DNA of 64,000 nt from Nostoc sp. S13 (lineage in GTDB: Bacteria; Cyanobacteriota; Cyanobacteriia; Cyanobacteriales; Nostocaceae). Below, piece after piece: positions 36,743 through 44,818 of the stretch (positions within the stretch are counted from its first letter, which is position 1; every line of letters starts with the position of its first letter). The stretch is from assembly GCF_029379315.1 (NCBI RefSeq), contig NZ_JAQYWQ010000006.1:68317-132316 (forward strand), read 5' to 3'. Made by a program: the position numbers and the translations under genes. Below the pieces are notes generated by a model that was given only the letters and a program-made list of their open reading frames with translations, was not told where the DNA came from and searched no databases.

Positions 36743-37945
36743 TTACACAAACAGTTGCGTAAACTCATACATTAAATCCACTCTGCCCTTACGTAACATG
36801 GCTGGATCTAATCTTTCGGTAGTGTTGCAAGTCATCAAAACAACTAACCGTTGCTGCATCTGAATACCAGAGTCATCAATTACACTCTGATACAAAGTCC
36901 CATCCAGCAAACTCAGAATGTGTTCGGTTTTGTTATTGTATTGCGCTACCTCGGAAGCACGATTTTGCGCTAGATTATCAGCTTCGTTAATCACGATACA
37001 AATACGCTCTATGTAAGTCGGTGGGACAAAATTAGCGATCGCATCATGATCTAAAATAAAAATTACATACCCTAAAGGTACAAGAATTTCTTTTGCTACC
37101 GCTTGTGTCCAGACTGTTTTACCTGTACCTGGTTCCCCATGTACAACAACCGCTAACTGGTTTTGATTCAGAATCGCTTGCTGTACAGAATCAGTAAAGT
37201 TTTGGATATCTGCGGGAAATGTCCGAATGGGAAATTGACTGTGAACTTTGCCTACACGACTTTGATATCCACTCAGCATAACTGCTAAGTCGTAAGTCGC
37301 TTTGTTAATTAGTGGCGCGAGATTTTTTGCCATTAAACTATATTGTCGTCGCCCGCGATCGTAGGGGTCAATTTGCAACCAAACGTCAGACTTCGACCAG
37401 TAAGCATAAACAGTATTGAGAACGTCTAAGCGTTCCCAGCTAACAAATTTATCTATAGGAAAATAAAAATCTCTTTCTGAATAATACTGGGTAATAATGT
37501 CGGGACTACCCAACACATCTAAAACTCGGAGTACAGTAATTTCTTGTAGTCGGTTAAGAACATAATCAATGGGAATGCTACTACGACTGACAAATTGGAC
37601 AATGGGTGTTTCCGTACTCAAAACATCTTTGTAGCGATGATCTGGTGATAGAGGATCTGGCGTGATGTAATTCCAAAACTTTTCAACTTCGTAGCGGGTA
37701 TTATCAGATACAACATTTAATAAATTAGCCCACCAGGCATAATTATTTCGTCCCAAAATATCAGCAACATTACTCGCTAAATTCAAACTTTTTTGACTTA
37801 ATTCGCGAGAGTCATTAGACAACAGTTGCCACAAAAAACCCCAGTCTAATTCTCGGTTAAACGGTCGCCAACCGCTAGCAAGCAAGCTTTGCCGACTATT
37901 ATTTGTAGGAGTGCTTTCATTGCTTCTAAAATAGTCAAAATCCAT
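36743..37945 (-). CDS. AAA family ATPase with unusual Walker B, C-terminus possibly truncated
   Basis: The 400-residue protein has an N-terminal region of unknown fold (1-240). An AAA module follows with Walker A GEPGTGKT (about residue 273), Walker B-like ICIVINEADNL (about 320; Asn replaces the usual Asp), sensor 1 LMTCNTTERLDP and an arginine-finger-like RKGRVDL. It ends FTQLFV soon after that, without the usual C-terminal lid. This resembles BCS1/CDC48-type AAA proteins that remodel other proteins. ATP binding looks possible; hydrolysis is uncertain. The following GNAT remnant shares the frame. Confidence 0.75.
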   Translation of the reverse strand: MDFDYFRSNESTPTNNSRQSLLASGWRPFNRELDWGFLWQLLSNDSRELSQKSLNLASNVADILGRNNYAWWANLLNVVSDNTRYEVEKFWNYITPDPLSPDHRYKDVLSTETPIVQFVSRSSIPIDYVLNRLQEITVLRVLDVLGSPDIITQYYSERDFYFPIDKFVSWERLDVLNTVYAYWSKSDVWLQIDPYDRGRRQYSLMAKNLAPLINKATYDLAVMLSGYQSRVGKVHSQFPIRTFPADIQNFTDSVQQAILNQNQLAVVVHGEPGTGKTVWTQAVAKEILVPLGYVIFILDHDAIANFVPPTYIERICIVINEADNLAQNRASEVAQYNNKTEHILSLLDGTLYQSVIDDSGIQMQQRLVVLMTCNTTERLDPAMLRKGRVDLMYEFTQLFV

Positions 37946-38178
37946 ATTTGTTAGTTATGCAGCGTTAGTCGAGTTATTTTGTGTGAAATAAGAGACTTTG
38001 AAAAAGTTTTCTCGTAATATAAACTAACTGCGTACAAATCGTAATTTTATTTCCACGGTGCTGTACTCACTAGGAAGTCTTTTTAATCTAACTCATTCCC
38101 TATGTAATATACTATATTACATATTTACTACCTGCGTCAACTTTCTTGACAAAGCAATTGCTAAGTGGGGGTTCAAAC

Positions 38179-38282
38179 CTCGTTTCCAGCCAGAGGCTGG
38201 AAATGCTCTTCAATTGCGGCAGAGCCGCAAGTCTTGAGGCGGAGCCTCTAATAGGCATTCCCAGTCGGAGACTCTTAACGAG
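38179..38282. repeat. Three-hairpin dispersed repeat, copy 1
   Basis: A unit of about 104 bases is bounded by CTCGTT and AACGAG. It contains hairpins TTCCAGCCAGAGGCTGGAA, GCGGCAGAGCCGC and AGGCGGAGCCT-type, and ends CATTCCCAGTCGGAGACTCT. Other copies are at 38361-38466, 47897-48000 (inverted) and 59515-59622. Confidence 0.85.
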
Positions 38283-38324
38283 ACAATAATGATACAAATA
38301 GGTTGGTAGGGGCACAGCATTGCT

Positions 38325-38529
38325 CATTAGTGTCAACTTAAGCTCAAACTCCTTTAAAACCTCGTTTCCAGCCAGAGGCTGGAAATGCAGCTCCTGGTGG
38401 CTCTGCCGCCAGTTACGGAGGCGGAGCCTCAATGAGGGGCATTCCCAGTCGGAGACTCTTAACGAGATAACGAGATAATCTGCTAAAAGCTGGTTCTAGA
38501 CTGGTTTTCACCTTAAGTTGACACCAATG
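38325..38529. mobile_element. 205-bp terminal-inverted-repeat element, copy A, with 9-bp target duplication
   Basis: The ends CATTAGTGTCAACTTAAG and CTTAAGTTGACACCAATG are inverted repeats. Direct repeats AGCATTGCT flank the element at 38316-38324 and 38530-38538. Outside them the sequence is the two halves of another dispersed palindrome (TAGGGGCAC...GTGCCCCTA), so the element inserted at the centre of a hairpin. It carries a three-hairpin repeat inside and no transposase. Confidence 0.88.
38361..38466. repeat. Three-hairpin dispersed repeat, copy 2 (inside element A)
   Basis: This is the same unit as 38179-38282, bounded by CTCGTT and AACGAG. The middle hairpin differs in sequence but keeps pairing potential (GGTGGCTCTGCCGCC). 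Confidence 0.85.
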
Positions 38530-38630
38530 AGCATTGCTGTGCCCCTACGAGAAATCCAAATATATCAGGGTTTGTCTGAAATGGTGTGAAGCCCTGACTA
38601 GGCGTAATTATCAATTACAAATTACGTTAA

Positions 38631-39794
38631 TCAAGTTGAGTATTTGCCATTAATTTCTATATAACCCTCTGAAAGATCACAACCCCATACAGTTGCAGAA
38701 GCTTTGCCAATGTTGAGGCTAACATGGATATCTACTTGATCTTTGGACATAATTTGGCGCAACTGTTGCAGATTTTCATCAGTTAAAGTATTAGGATAAA
38801 CTTTCACATTATCAAAACTGATAACAACTCGTTCTGGATTTATCTGCTGTTCATTTTCACATTTGCCTATAGCCATAGCAACTCGTCCCCAATTCGGATC
38901 TGCTCCATAGACGGCAGTTTTTACTAATGGTGAATTCACAATTGCTTTAGCTACTGTTTTAGCTTGTGCATAATTAATCGCTGAATCTACAGTTACTTCA
39001 ATAATCTTGGTAGCACCTTCTGCATCTCTGGCAATTTTCAGCACCAATTCTTGTGCAACTTCTTGCAATGCACTAGCAAAATCTAACTCGGAAACTTCAC
39101 CTGCTAAACCATTAGCTAGAATCACGGCGGAGTCACTAGTAGAAGTGTCAGTGTCTACACTCAAGCAGTTAAAGGTCTTATCTATAGTAGAGCGAAAAAT
39201 AGAACGAAGGCTATTTGCAGAAATTGCAGCGTCAGTAAAAAAGAAAGTTAGGAGAGTAGCCATATTAGGCTCAATCATGCCAACGCCTTTGGCAATTCCT
39301 ACCAGCTTGGCATTTCCGATTTGCCGTGTAGCTAGTTTCGCTACTGTATCGGTAGTCATAATACCACGGGCTGCGGCATGAAAATCAGCAGCAGTCAATT
39401 TTTTGCCCAATCCTAATAAACCTGCTCGGATTTTTTCAATCGGGTAACGTCTGCCAATTACACCTGTAGAAGCGAGCGCAATATTATGTGCAGCAATTCC
39501 AGTTTCAGTTGCAACTAATTGCAGAACCTCTTGGGCATCAGCGATGCCAACAGAACCATTAGCTACATTTGCATTTTTAGATATAACGACAATTCCTTGT
39601 GCTTGTGAATCTTTTAAGTTACTGCGGCTAATAATAACACTTGGCCCAGCAAAAAGACTTTGAGTGAAGACTCCATCAGCAACACAAGGAACTGATGATT
39701 TAATAAATACAAAATCATCAGTTGTATCTCGTATTCCTAAATTAGTAATAAATGCACTAAAACCCTGAGGTGAGGAAGATATAGTTAATGACAT
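38631..39794 (-). CDS. argJ: Bifunctional ornithine acetyltransferase / N-acetylglutamate synthase ArgJ (or close paralogue)
   Basis: ArgJ transfers the acetyl group from N-acetylornithine to glutamate in the cyclic arginine pathway. The self-cleavage site is in MIEPNMATLLTFFFTDA, with the nucleophilic Thr near residue 178. Other landmarks are ASTGVIGRRYP (oxyanion region), SVDTDTSTSDSAVILANG and GADPNWGRVAMAIG. At 387 residues it is slightly shorter than the usual 400-415. The N-terminus lacks the typical VAGVAAG start and PSG segment, so it could be a second, OAT-like paralogue. It is transcribed alone. Confidence 0.88.
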   Translation of the reverse strand: MSLTISSSPQGFSAFITNLGIRDTTDDFVFIKSSVPCVADGVFTQSLFAGPSVIISRSNLKDSQAQGIVVISKNANVANGSVGIADAQEVLQLVATETGIAAHNIALASTGVIGRRYPIEKIRAGLLGLGKKLTAADFHAAARGIMTTDTVAKLATRQIGNAKLVGIAKGVGMIEPNMATLLTFFFTDAAISANSLRSIFRSTIDKTFNCLSVDTDTSTSDSAVILANGLAGEVSELDFASALQEVAQELVLKIARDAEGATKIIEVTVDSAINYAQAKTVAKAIVNSPLVKTAVYGADPNWGRVAMAIGKCENEQQINPERVVISFDNVKVYPNTLTDENLQQLRQIMSKDQVDIHVSLNIGKASATVWGCDLSEGYIEINGKYST

Positions 39795-39820
39795 TTTTCT
39801 GGATTTAATAATTCGCCCTT

Positions 39821-40000
39821 ACTGGATGACTAATACCTTGTCTGCGTTGGTAACACTTGCCAAACGGTGAGCGATAATAAAGCTGGTACGACCCATAAAG
39901 TAAGTTAGCGATCGCTTGTTAAACTAAATTCTCTGTTTAGCTGTCAATATTAGTGGTTGCTGCGTCCAAAATCAAGATTCGCGGCTTCAGCAAAACCGCA
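39821..40000 (-). pseudogene. ABC exporter nucleotide-binding domain relic
   Basis: Reading leftward, RILILDAATTNIDS (39995-39945 region) is the Walker B and D-loop. After a short non-coding gap, FMGRTSFIIAHRLASV and TNADKVLVIQ (39898-39821) form the switch-His region. The parts between and around them are missing, and the catalytic Glu is replaced by Ala. It resembles the exporter encoded at 54142-55944 and is a remnant of a third ABC exporter. Confidence 0.75.
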
Positions 40001-40103
40001 CCGTGTAACAGTGTTGTCTAACCGCAGAGGCGCAGAGTCGCGAGAGAATGGGAGAGTTGGGGGAAATTCTTCTTTTCTTCTATTACCTACTCCCCACTCC
40101 CCC

Positions 40104-40829
40104 TTAAATATGAATTCCACATTCTGTTTTATCACTTCCCCGCCAGCGTCCGGCGCGTTCGTCTTCGCCTTCGCCGACTTTGGTGGTGATGGGTTCGTCG
40201 CCTATGCTGGGATAACCTTTGTCGTGTAGAGGGTTGTAGATGACTCCGTGTTCAGCCACGTAAACCCAGCTGTCTTGGCGTGTCCAGGTAGCTATAGGAT
40301 TTACTTTCAGCCGATTTTTACCATCTAATTCAAATATGGGCATATTCCCACGGGTTACTGCTTGGTCACGGCGGCGTCCAGTTATCCAAGCGACGCTGTT
40401 GAGTTCGTCCAGACCCCGTAGCAGTGGTTCAATTTTTGTAATTTGGTGGAATTGGGCAATATCGTTGTCCCAAAGTTTTTCGCCGTATTTAGCTTCAAAG
40501 GCTTTGCGACTGTCTAGGTCTGGAGTTTTGTAAGTTTGCAAATCCAGATTGTAGATTTGTTTGGCTTTGGCAACTAATTCTAGGCTTTCAGGGAAGTGGT
40601 GCAAGGTGTCGAGAAAGATCACAGGAACTGGATGCTTCAGTTCACTGTAAAGAATATGGGTAATTATCATGTCATCCACATTAAAGGCGCTGGTTTGCAC
40701 CAGTCCCGTTGGGATATTTTCTATAGACCATGCCAGTACCTCTTTGGGAGTGGCAGTTTCAAATTGCTCATTTAATTTGTCTAAGTCAAAAGCGATCGTT
40801 TGGTTTCTAGATGCCGTGGAGACTGTCAT
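40104..40829 (-). CDS. cysH: Phosphoadenylyl-sulfate reductase (thioredoxin) CysH
   Basis: CysH reduces PAPS to sulfite in assimilatory sulfate reduction. The 241-residue protein has the P-loop-like PAPS-binding region (SAFNVDDMIITHIL), VIFLDTLHHFPESLEL, WITGRRRDQAVTRGNMP and the C-terminal catalytic ECGIH. The paired cysteines of plant- and Pseudomonas-type APS reductases (a CC before the ITGRRR segment) are absent, so PAPS is the expected substrate and no Fe-S cluster is bound. ATG 40829 is used. Confidence 0.94.
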   Translation of the reverse strand: MTVSTASRNQTIAFDLDKLNEQFETATPKEVLAWSIENIPTGLVQTSAFNVDDMIITHILYSELKHPVPVIFLDTLHHFPESLELVAKAKQIYNLDLQTYKTPDLDSRKAFEAKYGEKLWDNDIAQFHQITKIEPLLRGLDELNSVAWITGRRRDQAVTRGNMPIFELDGKNRLKVNPIATWTRQDSWVYVAEHGVIYNPLHDKGYPSIGDEPITTKVGEGEDERAGRWRGSDKTECGIHI

Positions 40830-41122
40830 GATAATCTTCTATTCAAATATTTTTACCTTCATTAGCATTAATCTTACCTCATAAAGACGCCTATTCCGCT
40901 CGGAGATAAGGTAATTATTCTGTTCGGGAATTACTACAGTGTGGAAATGGGGAATGGGGAATAGGAGAGTAACCCATTAAAAGTAAAAATTAACACCTCA
41001 GTATAAAATTAAGTATTTACTAAGAAACTTTACGCGATTTTAAGTTTTACAATGGTTATATAGATATTTATACTGATTTTGATATGATTAAGGAACTATT
41101 AACAAAAAGGATTTTTACTTAA

Positions 41123-41227
41123 ATGAACAATTCAAAATCCCGCAATCCATTAGGCGAATCTATAATTATGGGCGCTTTAATGATGTTGACCAGCGTTAGC
41201 ATTATTACAATAATGAACTTTTTCTAA
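41123..41227 (+). CDS. 34-residue single-span membrane peptide
   Basis: The peptide begins MNNSKSRNPLGESIIMGALM and ends LTSVSIITIMNFF. A polar N-terminus precedes one hydrophobic helix of about 20 residues. AAAAAGGA lies 11-18 bases before the ATG, and a very strong intrinsic terminator follows 37 bases after the stop, so the unit looks like a complete small gene. The size and topology resemble small photosynthesis-complex subunits, but I do not recognise it. It is upstream of cysH, divergent from it. Confidence 0.6.
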   Translation: MNNSKSRNPLGESIIMGALMMLTSVSIITIMNFF

Positions 41228-41264
41228 GATAAAGATTTCTAATTTTAGCAATAAGAATTTACAT

Positions 41265-41294
41265 AGCCCCGCTCAGTTTTGAGCGGGGCTTTTA
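41265..41294 (+). terminator. Strong intrinsic terminator
   Basis: AGCCCCGCTC and GAGCGGGGCT form a perfect 10-bp GC-rich stem with a 6-base loop, followed by TTTACTTTTC. It terminates the small peptide gene. The 3' end of the convergent MFS gene lies 138 bases further on. Confidence 0.92.
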
Positions 41295-41432
41295 CTTTTC
41301 TGCTCCACATATATCAGTATATGTTCAGTTTATTGTATTAATACCGGTAAAGAATAACTTTTAGACCGTGTTTTTACGGAGTTTTGCTATCAGAGAATTT
41401 AAAATAGGGATGCGATCGCTATTTACTTTACC

Positions 41433-43022
41433 CTAGTGACCGACTGGCGCTTTCGCTCCTGCACCGCCTTTACCCAGGAATAATAACAAAGGTAATGAGC
41501 AAAGGAACCCTACCCCTACGACTTGAAAGCAATCTGCGTAAGATAAAACGGCAGCTTGGGTATCTACTGTTTGACTTAATAAAGCTAGTGCTTGTTGTTG
41601 CGCTGTTGCCGCATCTATACCTTGACCTTGGAGTGCCCCATTGAGCAAGTCGAGGCGCTGATTGGTTTCTGGGTCATAAGGACTAAGTTTTGCTAACAGG
41701 ATAGCTCGATGAAAAGCTTCTCGTCGGTCAAGCAGAGTAGTAAGTAGGGCAATGCCGATACTGCCACCTAGTTGTCGAGTCAGGTTGTAGAAACCAGAAC
41801 CAGCAGAAACATCTTGTTTAGGTAGCGGGCCTAAAACTGCCAAACTCAAAGGGAGAAACATTAACACAGTAAAACCCCCACGCCACACCAATGGCCAAAA
41901 TAAATCATCTGTGCCGGTTTGTGGGGTAATTGCTGCTAGCTGAAACATGACTCCAGATGATCCGACAGCGCCGATTGCAATTAAAAATCGGGCATCAATT
42001 TTACTAGAGAGTTTGCCTAATAAAACCATAATGATCGCAGACGCTAAAGCCCCAGGTGCTAACAATAGTCCTGTCTGCGTTGCCGTAAAGTGCAGCACAC
42101 TCTGAGCAAATATCGGCACAGCAAAGAGTGTGCCATAAAGCCCCATACCCACGACTGCTGAAAGAACGCTTCCCGCAGCTAAAGAACGGTGACGCAAAAC
42201 TCTCAAATCCACAGCAGGGTGATTTGTTTTCAGTTCTCGCCAAATAAACAACCCAAAGCCGATAATACTAGCGATCGCCAACGTGGTGATGAAACTGGAG
42301 GAAAACCAGTCGTCTGTCTCTCCTTCCTCTAACAAAGTTTGCATACAGCCAATAGCAATCACCAAAAACCCAATCCCGAACCAATCGACGGCTTGGCTTT
42401 GTGTCTCTCTCTTATCTTTATCTTTGGGTAAAAATGCCAAGGACATCGCCACTGCAATGATCCCGAAGGGAATATTAACAAAGAAAATCCAGCGCCAGCC
42501 CAAACCATCTACCAAGAATCCTCCTAAAGTTGGGCCAATTGCTGGGCCAGAAATTACACCTACTCCAAAAACTGCCTGGGCGAATCCTTGTTCAGCAGGT
42601 GGAAAAGTCTCGAACAAAATCGCTTGTGCTTTAGCTAGCAACCCGCCACCACATAAACCTTGAATAATTCGAGAAATAATCAGCATCGGTAGATTAAATG
42701 CCAACCCACATAAAACCGAGGCAATAGTAAAGCCAATTAATGAGAAGATAAAGTAGGTTTTGCGCCCAAAGTAATCTCCCAGCCATGCAGATAAGGGAAT
42801 TAAGACGACATTTGCGATCCCATATCCAGTCACCACCCAACCTACTTCACTAACAGTTGCACCCAGGCTGGCTTGGATATCAGTCAGGGCAACGTTAACA
42901 ATACTAGTATCAATTACTTCTAAGATTGCACCGAGGGAAGCCGTGAAAGCGATCGCCCACTTCAATGGCCCCTGCACATAACCAAATTGGTCAAAAGTCG
43001 AACGTTTAATATTGGTAGCCAT
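41433..43022 (-). CDS. DHA2 family MFS drug efflux transporter (EmrB/QacA type)
   Basis: The product of about 529 residues has 14 predicted membrane helices and the DHA2 pattern: VIDTSIVNVALTDIQASLG in helix 1, GYGIANVVLIPLSAWLGDYFGRKTYF (motif A) after helix 2, and GPAIGPTLGGFLVDGLGWRWIF (motif C region). It is a proton-driven exporter of drugs or lipophilic compounds in the plasma membrane. I chose the ATG at 43022; a GTG at 43031 is also in frame. A divergent TetR gene and a palindrome between them indicate local repression. Confidence 0.92.
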   Translation of the reverse strand: MATNIKRSTFDQFGYVQGPLKWAIAFTASLGAILEVIDTSIVNVALTDIQASLGATVSEVGWVVTGYGIANVVLIPLSAWLGDYFGRKTYFIFSLIGFTIASVLCGLAFNLPMLIISRIIQGLCGGGLLAKAQAILFETFPPAEQGFAQAVFGVGVISGPAIGPTLGGFLVDGLGWRWIFFVNIPFGIIAVAMSLAFLPKDKDKRETQSQAVDWFGIGFLVIAIGCMQTLLEEGETDDWFSSSFITTLAIASIIGFGLFIWRELKTNHPAVDLRVLRHRSLAAGSVLSAVVGMGLYGTLFAVPIFAQSVLHFTATQTGLLLAPGALASAIIMVLLGKLSSKIDARFLIAIGAVGSSGVMFQLAAITPQTGTDDLFWPLVWRGGFTVLMFLPLSLAVLGPLPKQDVSAGSGFYNLTRQLGGSIGIALLTTLLDRREAFHRAILLAKLSPYDPETNQRLDLLNGALQGQGIDAATAQQQALALLSQTVDTQAAVLSYADCFQVVGVGFLCSLPLLLFLGKGGAGAKAPVGH

Positions 43023-43109
43023 TGTTAGCACAAGTAATATTTGGAGGTTGTCAAAGCAATGCCTGGGTTGGGCTACGCCTACGCCAAAGCTAAAATTAAG
43101 TATTGTATA

Positions 43110-43136
43110 TATACGATACGGTAGCGTATCATATAA
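43110..43136. promoter_or_regulatory. Likely TetR-type operator
   Basis: GATACG-GTAG-CGTATC is a 16-bp inverted repeat, extended imperfectly by TATAC/ATATA on either side. It lies 88 bases upstream of the MFS start and between the divergent pump and regulator genes. Confidence 0.7.
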
Positions 43137-43321
43137 AAACGGTCAAGAGAGTCTTGAATAAAAAGTGGCAGAAATACTTATGCTAAAGATGGATGGTCAC
43201 TGTTGCTGTTTTCGTGCATCAGAACTGGGTTATAGGGCTTATTTGTTTTCCATAGGCGATGTTCTATGCCCAAAGGTAGAAGCAAATTGTCAAGAAGATA
43301 TTGCTTGGGGATGATATTTTT

Positions 43322-43918
43322 ATGAGTAAGCAAATCAACAGCCTCTCTGGACGCCCACGCAGCATCCACGCCGACCAAGCTATTCTGCAAGCGACTTTAG
43401 ACCTGCTTGCAGAGGTAGGATATGAAAGTATGAGTATAGAAGCGATCGCTTCCCGTGCTGGAGTTGGTAAAACGACGATTTATCGGCGTTACACTTCCAA
43501 AGAAGAACTAGTTGCAGACGCTATAGAAAGTCTCAGAGATGATTTAGCGATCCCCGATACTGGCAGCTTTTGGGGAGATATGGATATCCTAATTAATAAT
43601 GCCGCCAAAAAAATAGATAGTCCCCTTGGTCGTCAGACACTCGCCCTGATCATCAGTACAGCGTCTAGCAATCCTCAGTTTGCCGAGGTCTATTGGACAA
43701 AATATACAAAACTCCGACGTGAAGCCTTTTCTAAAATACTTGAACGTGCCAAGTCTAGAGGCGAAATTCACAAGGATGCAGACGTAGACTTAATTATCGA
43801 TCTTGTGAGTGGGTCACTATATTATGCACTGATCTTCAAACCCACAACCGAGCCAGTAGAAGCCTACATGCGCCGCACTATGAATCTTCTCCTCAAAGGT
43901 ATTGGGAATAGGGCATAG
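43322..43918 (+). CDS. TetR/AcrR family transcriptional regulator
   Basis: The protein of about 198 residues (ATG 43322) has the N-terminal helix-turn-helix IEAIASRAGVGKTTIYRRYTS and a C-terminal ligand-binding domain (AefR-like/TetR_C type). It probably represses the divergent MFS pump gene through the palindrome at 43110-43136. The last residues (GNRA) and the stop codon are encoded by the first units of a GGGCATG heptamer repeat, so the C-terminus may vary between strains. A start at 43301 would add seven residues and is less likely. Confidence 0.9.
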   Translation: MSKQINSLSGRPRSIHADQAILQATLDLLAEVGYESMSIEAIASRAGVGKTTIYRRYTSKEELVADAIESLRDDLAIPDTGSFWGDMDILINNAAKKIDSPLGRQTLALIISTASSNPQFAEVYWTKYTKLRREAFSKILERAKSRGEIHKDADVDLIIDLVSGSLYYALIFKPTTEPVEAYMRRTMNLLLKGIGNRA

Positions 43919-44047
43919 GGCATGGGGCATGGGGCATGGGGAAGAGTTCTTCTAATTCCAAACTGCAAACTCCAAACTTCTAACTCCAAACTTCTAACTC
44001 CTAACTCCTAATTGCCAATGCCCAATGCCCAATGCCCAATGCCCATT
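43911..44047 (+). repeat. Block of heptanucleotide tandem repeats
   Basis: Four units GGGCATA/G start inside the tetR stop region. They are followed by CAAACTCCAAACTTCTAACT-type units and by CAATGCC repeats at about 44017-44046. The block fills the gap between tetR and the next gene. Confidence 0.9.
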
Positions 44048-44128
44048 TGAAACTTGTTACCAAAATAACTTTTCATGAACGGTTGAAAATGAGATGATGG
44101 AGTAATTAGAGAAAAAGGTGAACAATTG

Positions 44129-44482
44129 TTATTTTTCTCCTTCCGCTTCTGGTTTCAGAATCGCATCACAGTATTGAATGAGGATTGTCAAGCGATCGCT
44201 AATCGTTTGAAGTCTCGTTTGTGCAGTAGATGCTTGCCGCGCTCCTTGCAAAAACATCACATCTATTTCCAACAGGCGCAATTGTTTGCTCATCTCTGTT
44301 TGATAAGACTGTACTCGCCAGTTTTCATTAGCCAAAGGCACAATCTGTTGTCCGAAAAATTGCTGCAACGAGACTACACGCTGTCGCAGTTCGGGTGCAA
44401 CAATTTGGGTAGTTGTGGCATCGGAGCGTAATTGCTCTAGCAAGGTTACGAGTGCCAGATATTTCTCACGGTTTAAAGACAT
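44129..44482 (-). CDS. Small helical protein, possibly PatD-like
   Basis: The 117-residue all-helical soluble protein starts SLNREKYLALVTLLEQLRSD. It continues with PELRQRVVSLQQFFGQQIVP and a heptad-like stretch MSKQLRLLEIDVMFLQGARQ, and ends near LTILIQYCDAIL. Size and pattern agree with what I remember of the cyanobacterial family annotated as heterocyst frequency control protein PatD, which tunes heterocyst number through cell division. I cannot confirm this from sequence alone. It is divergent from the (p)ppGpp synthetase gene. Confidence 0.6.
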   Translation of the reverse strand: MSLNREKYLALVTLLEQLRSDATTTQIVAPELRQRVVSLQQFFGQQIVPLANENWRVQSYQTEMSKQLRLLEIDVMFLQGARQASTAQTRLQTISDRLTILIQYCDAILKPEAEGEK

Positions 44483-44818
44483 CCAGTGCTAGTTAAGATA
44501 GTATTAATGTCAAGTAATTTTTCTTCTACAATAAACTTTACTTAAGCGCTTATCAGCACTAAAAGCTTCAAATTATGGTTTGAGGCTTTGTTTGCCATCA
44601 ATGGATTTTTAAATTTATGATCCTTGAAACTCAAACTGGATGACTACCAGACGCTCCGACTTTTCGCTGCGTCGCTAACGCTTCGCTATCGGCAATTGAA
44701 GAATCATCCTGACACTGTTTTTTCCACCCGTCTCTAGGAAACAGCATCTTCATTAGAGCGATGCTGCTAGTTTTATTCATCATTCACTTATCTACCGATC
44801 CTCTCTAAACCCAATTGT
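44483..44818. other. Divergent promoter region with a dispersed repeat
   Basis: The segment 44640-44700 contains ACGCTCCGACTTTTCGCTGC and GTCGCTAACGCTTCGCTATC, one of the GC-rich repeat types of this genome. The rest holds the promoters of the leftward helical protein and the rightward RelA/SpoT gene; no operator is recognised. Confidence 0.5.

Noticed and set aside
38112..38432. Leftward frame of 106 codons
   Set aside because: It is made entirely of dispersed hairpin repeats and the end of a mobile element; the same protein segments recur in the other copy.
44483..44570. Possible NtcA site upstream of the PatD-like gene
   Set aside because: GTA and TAC are separated by 10 bases instead of the required 8.
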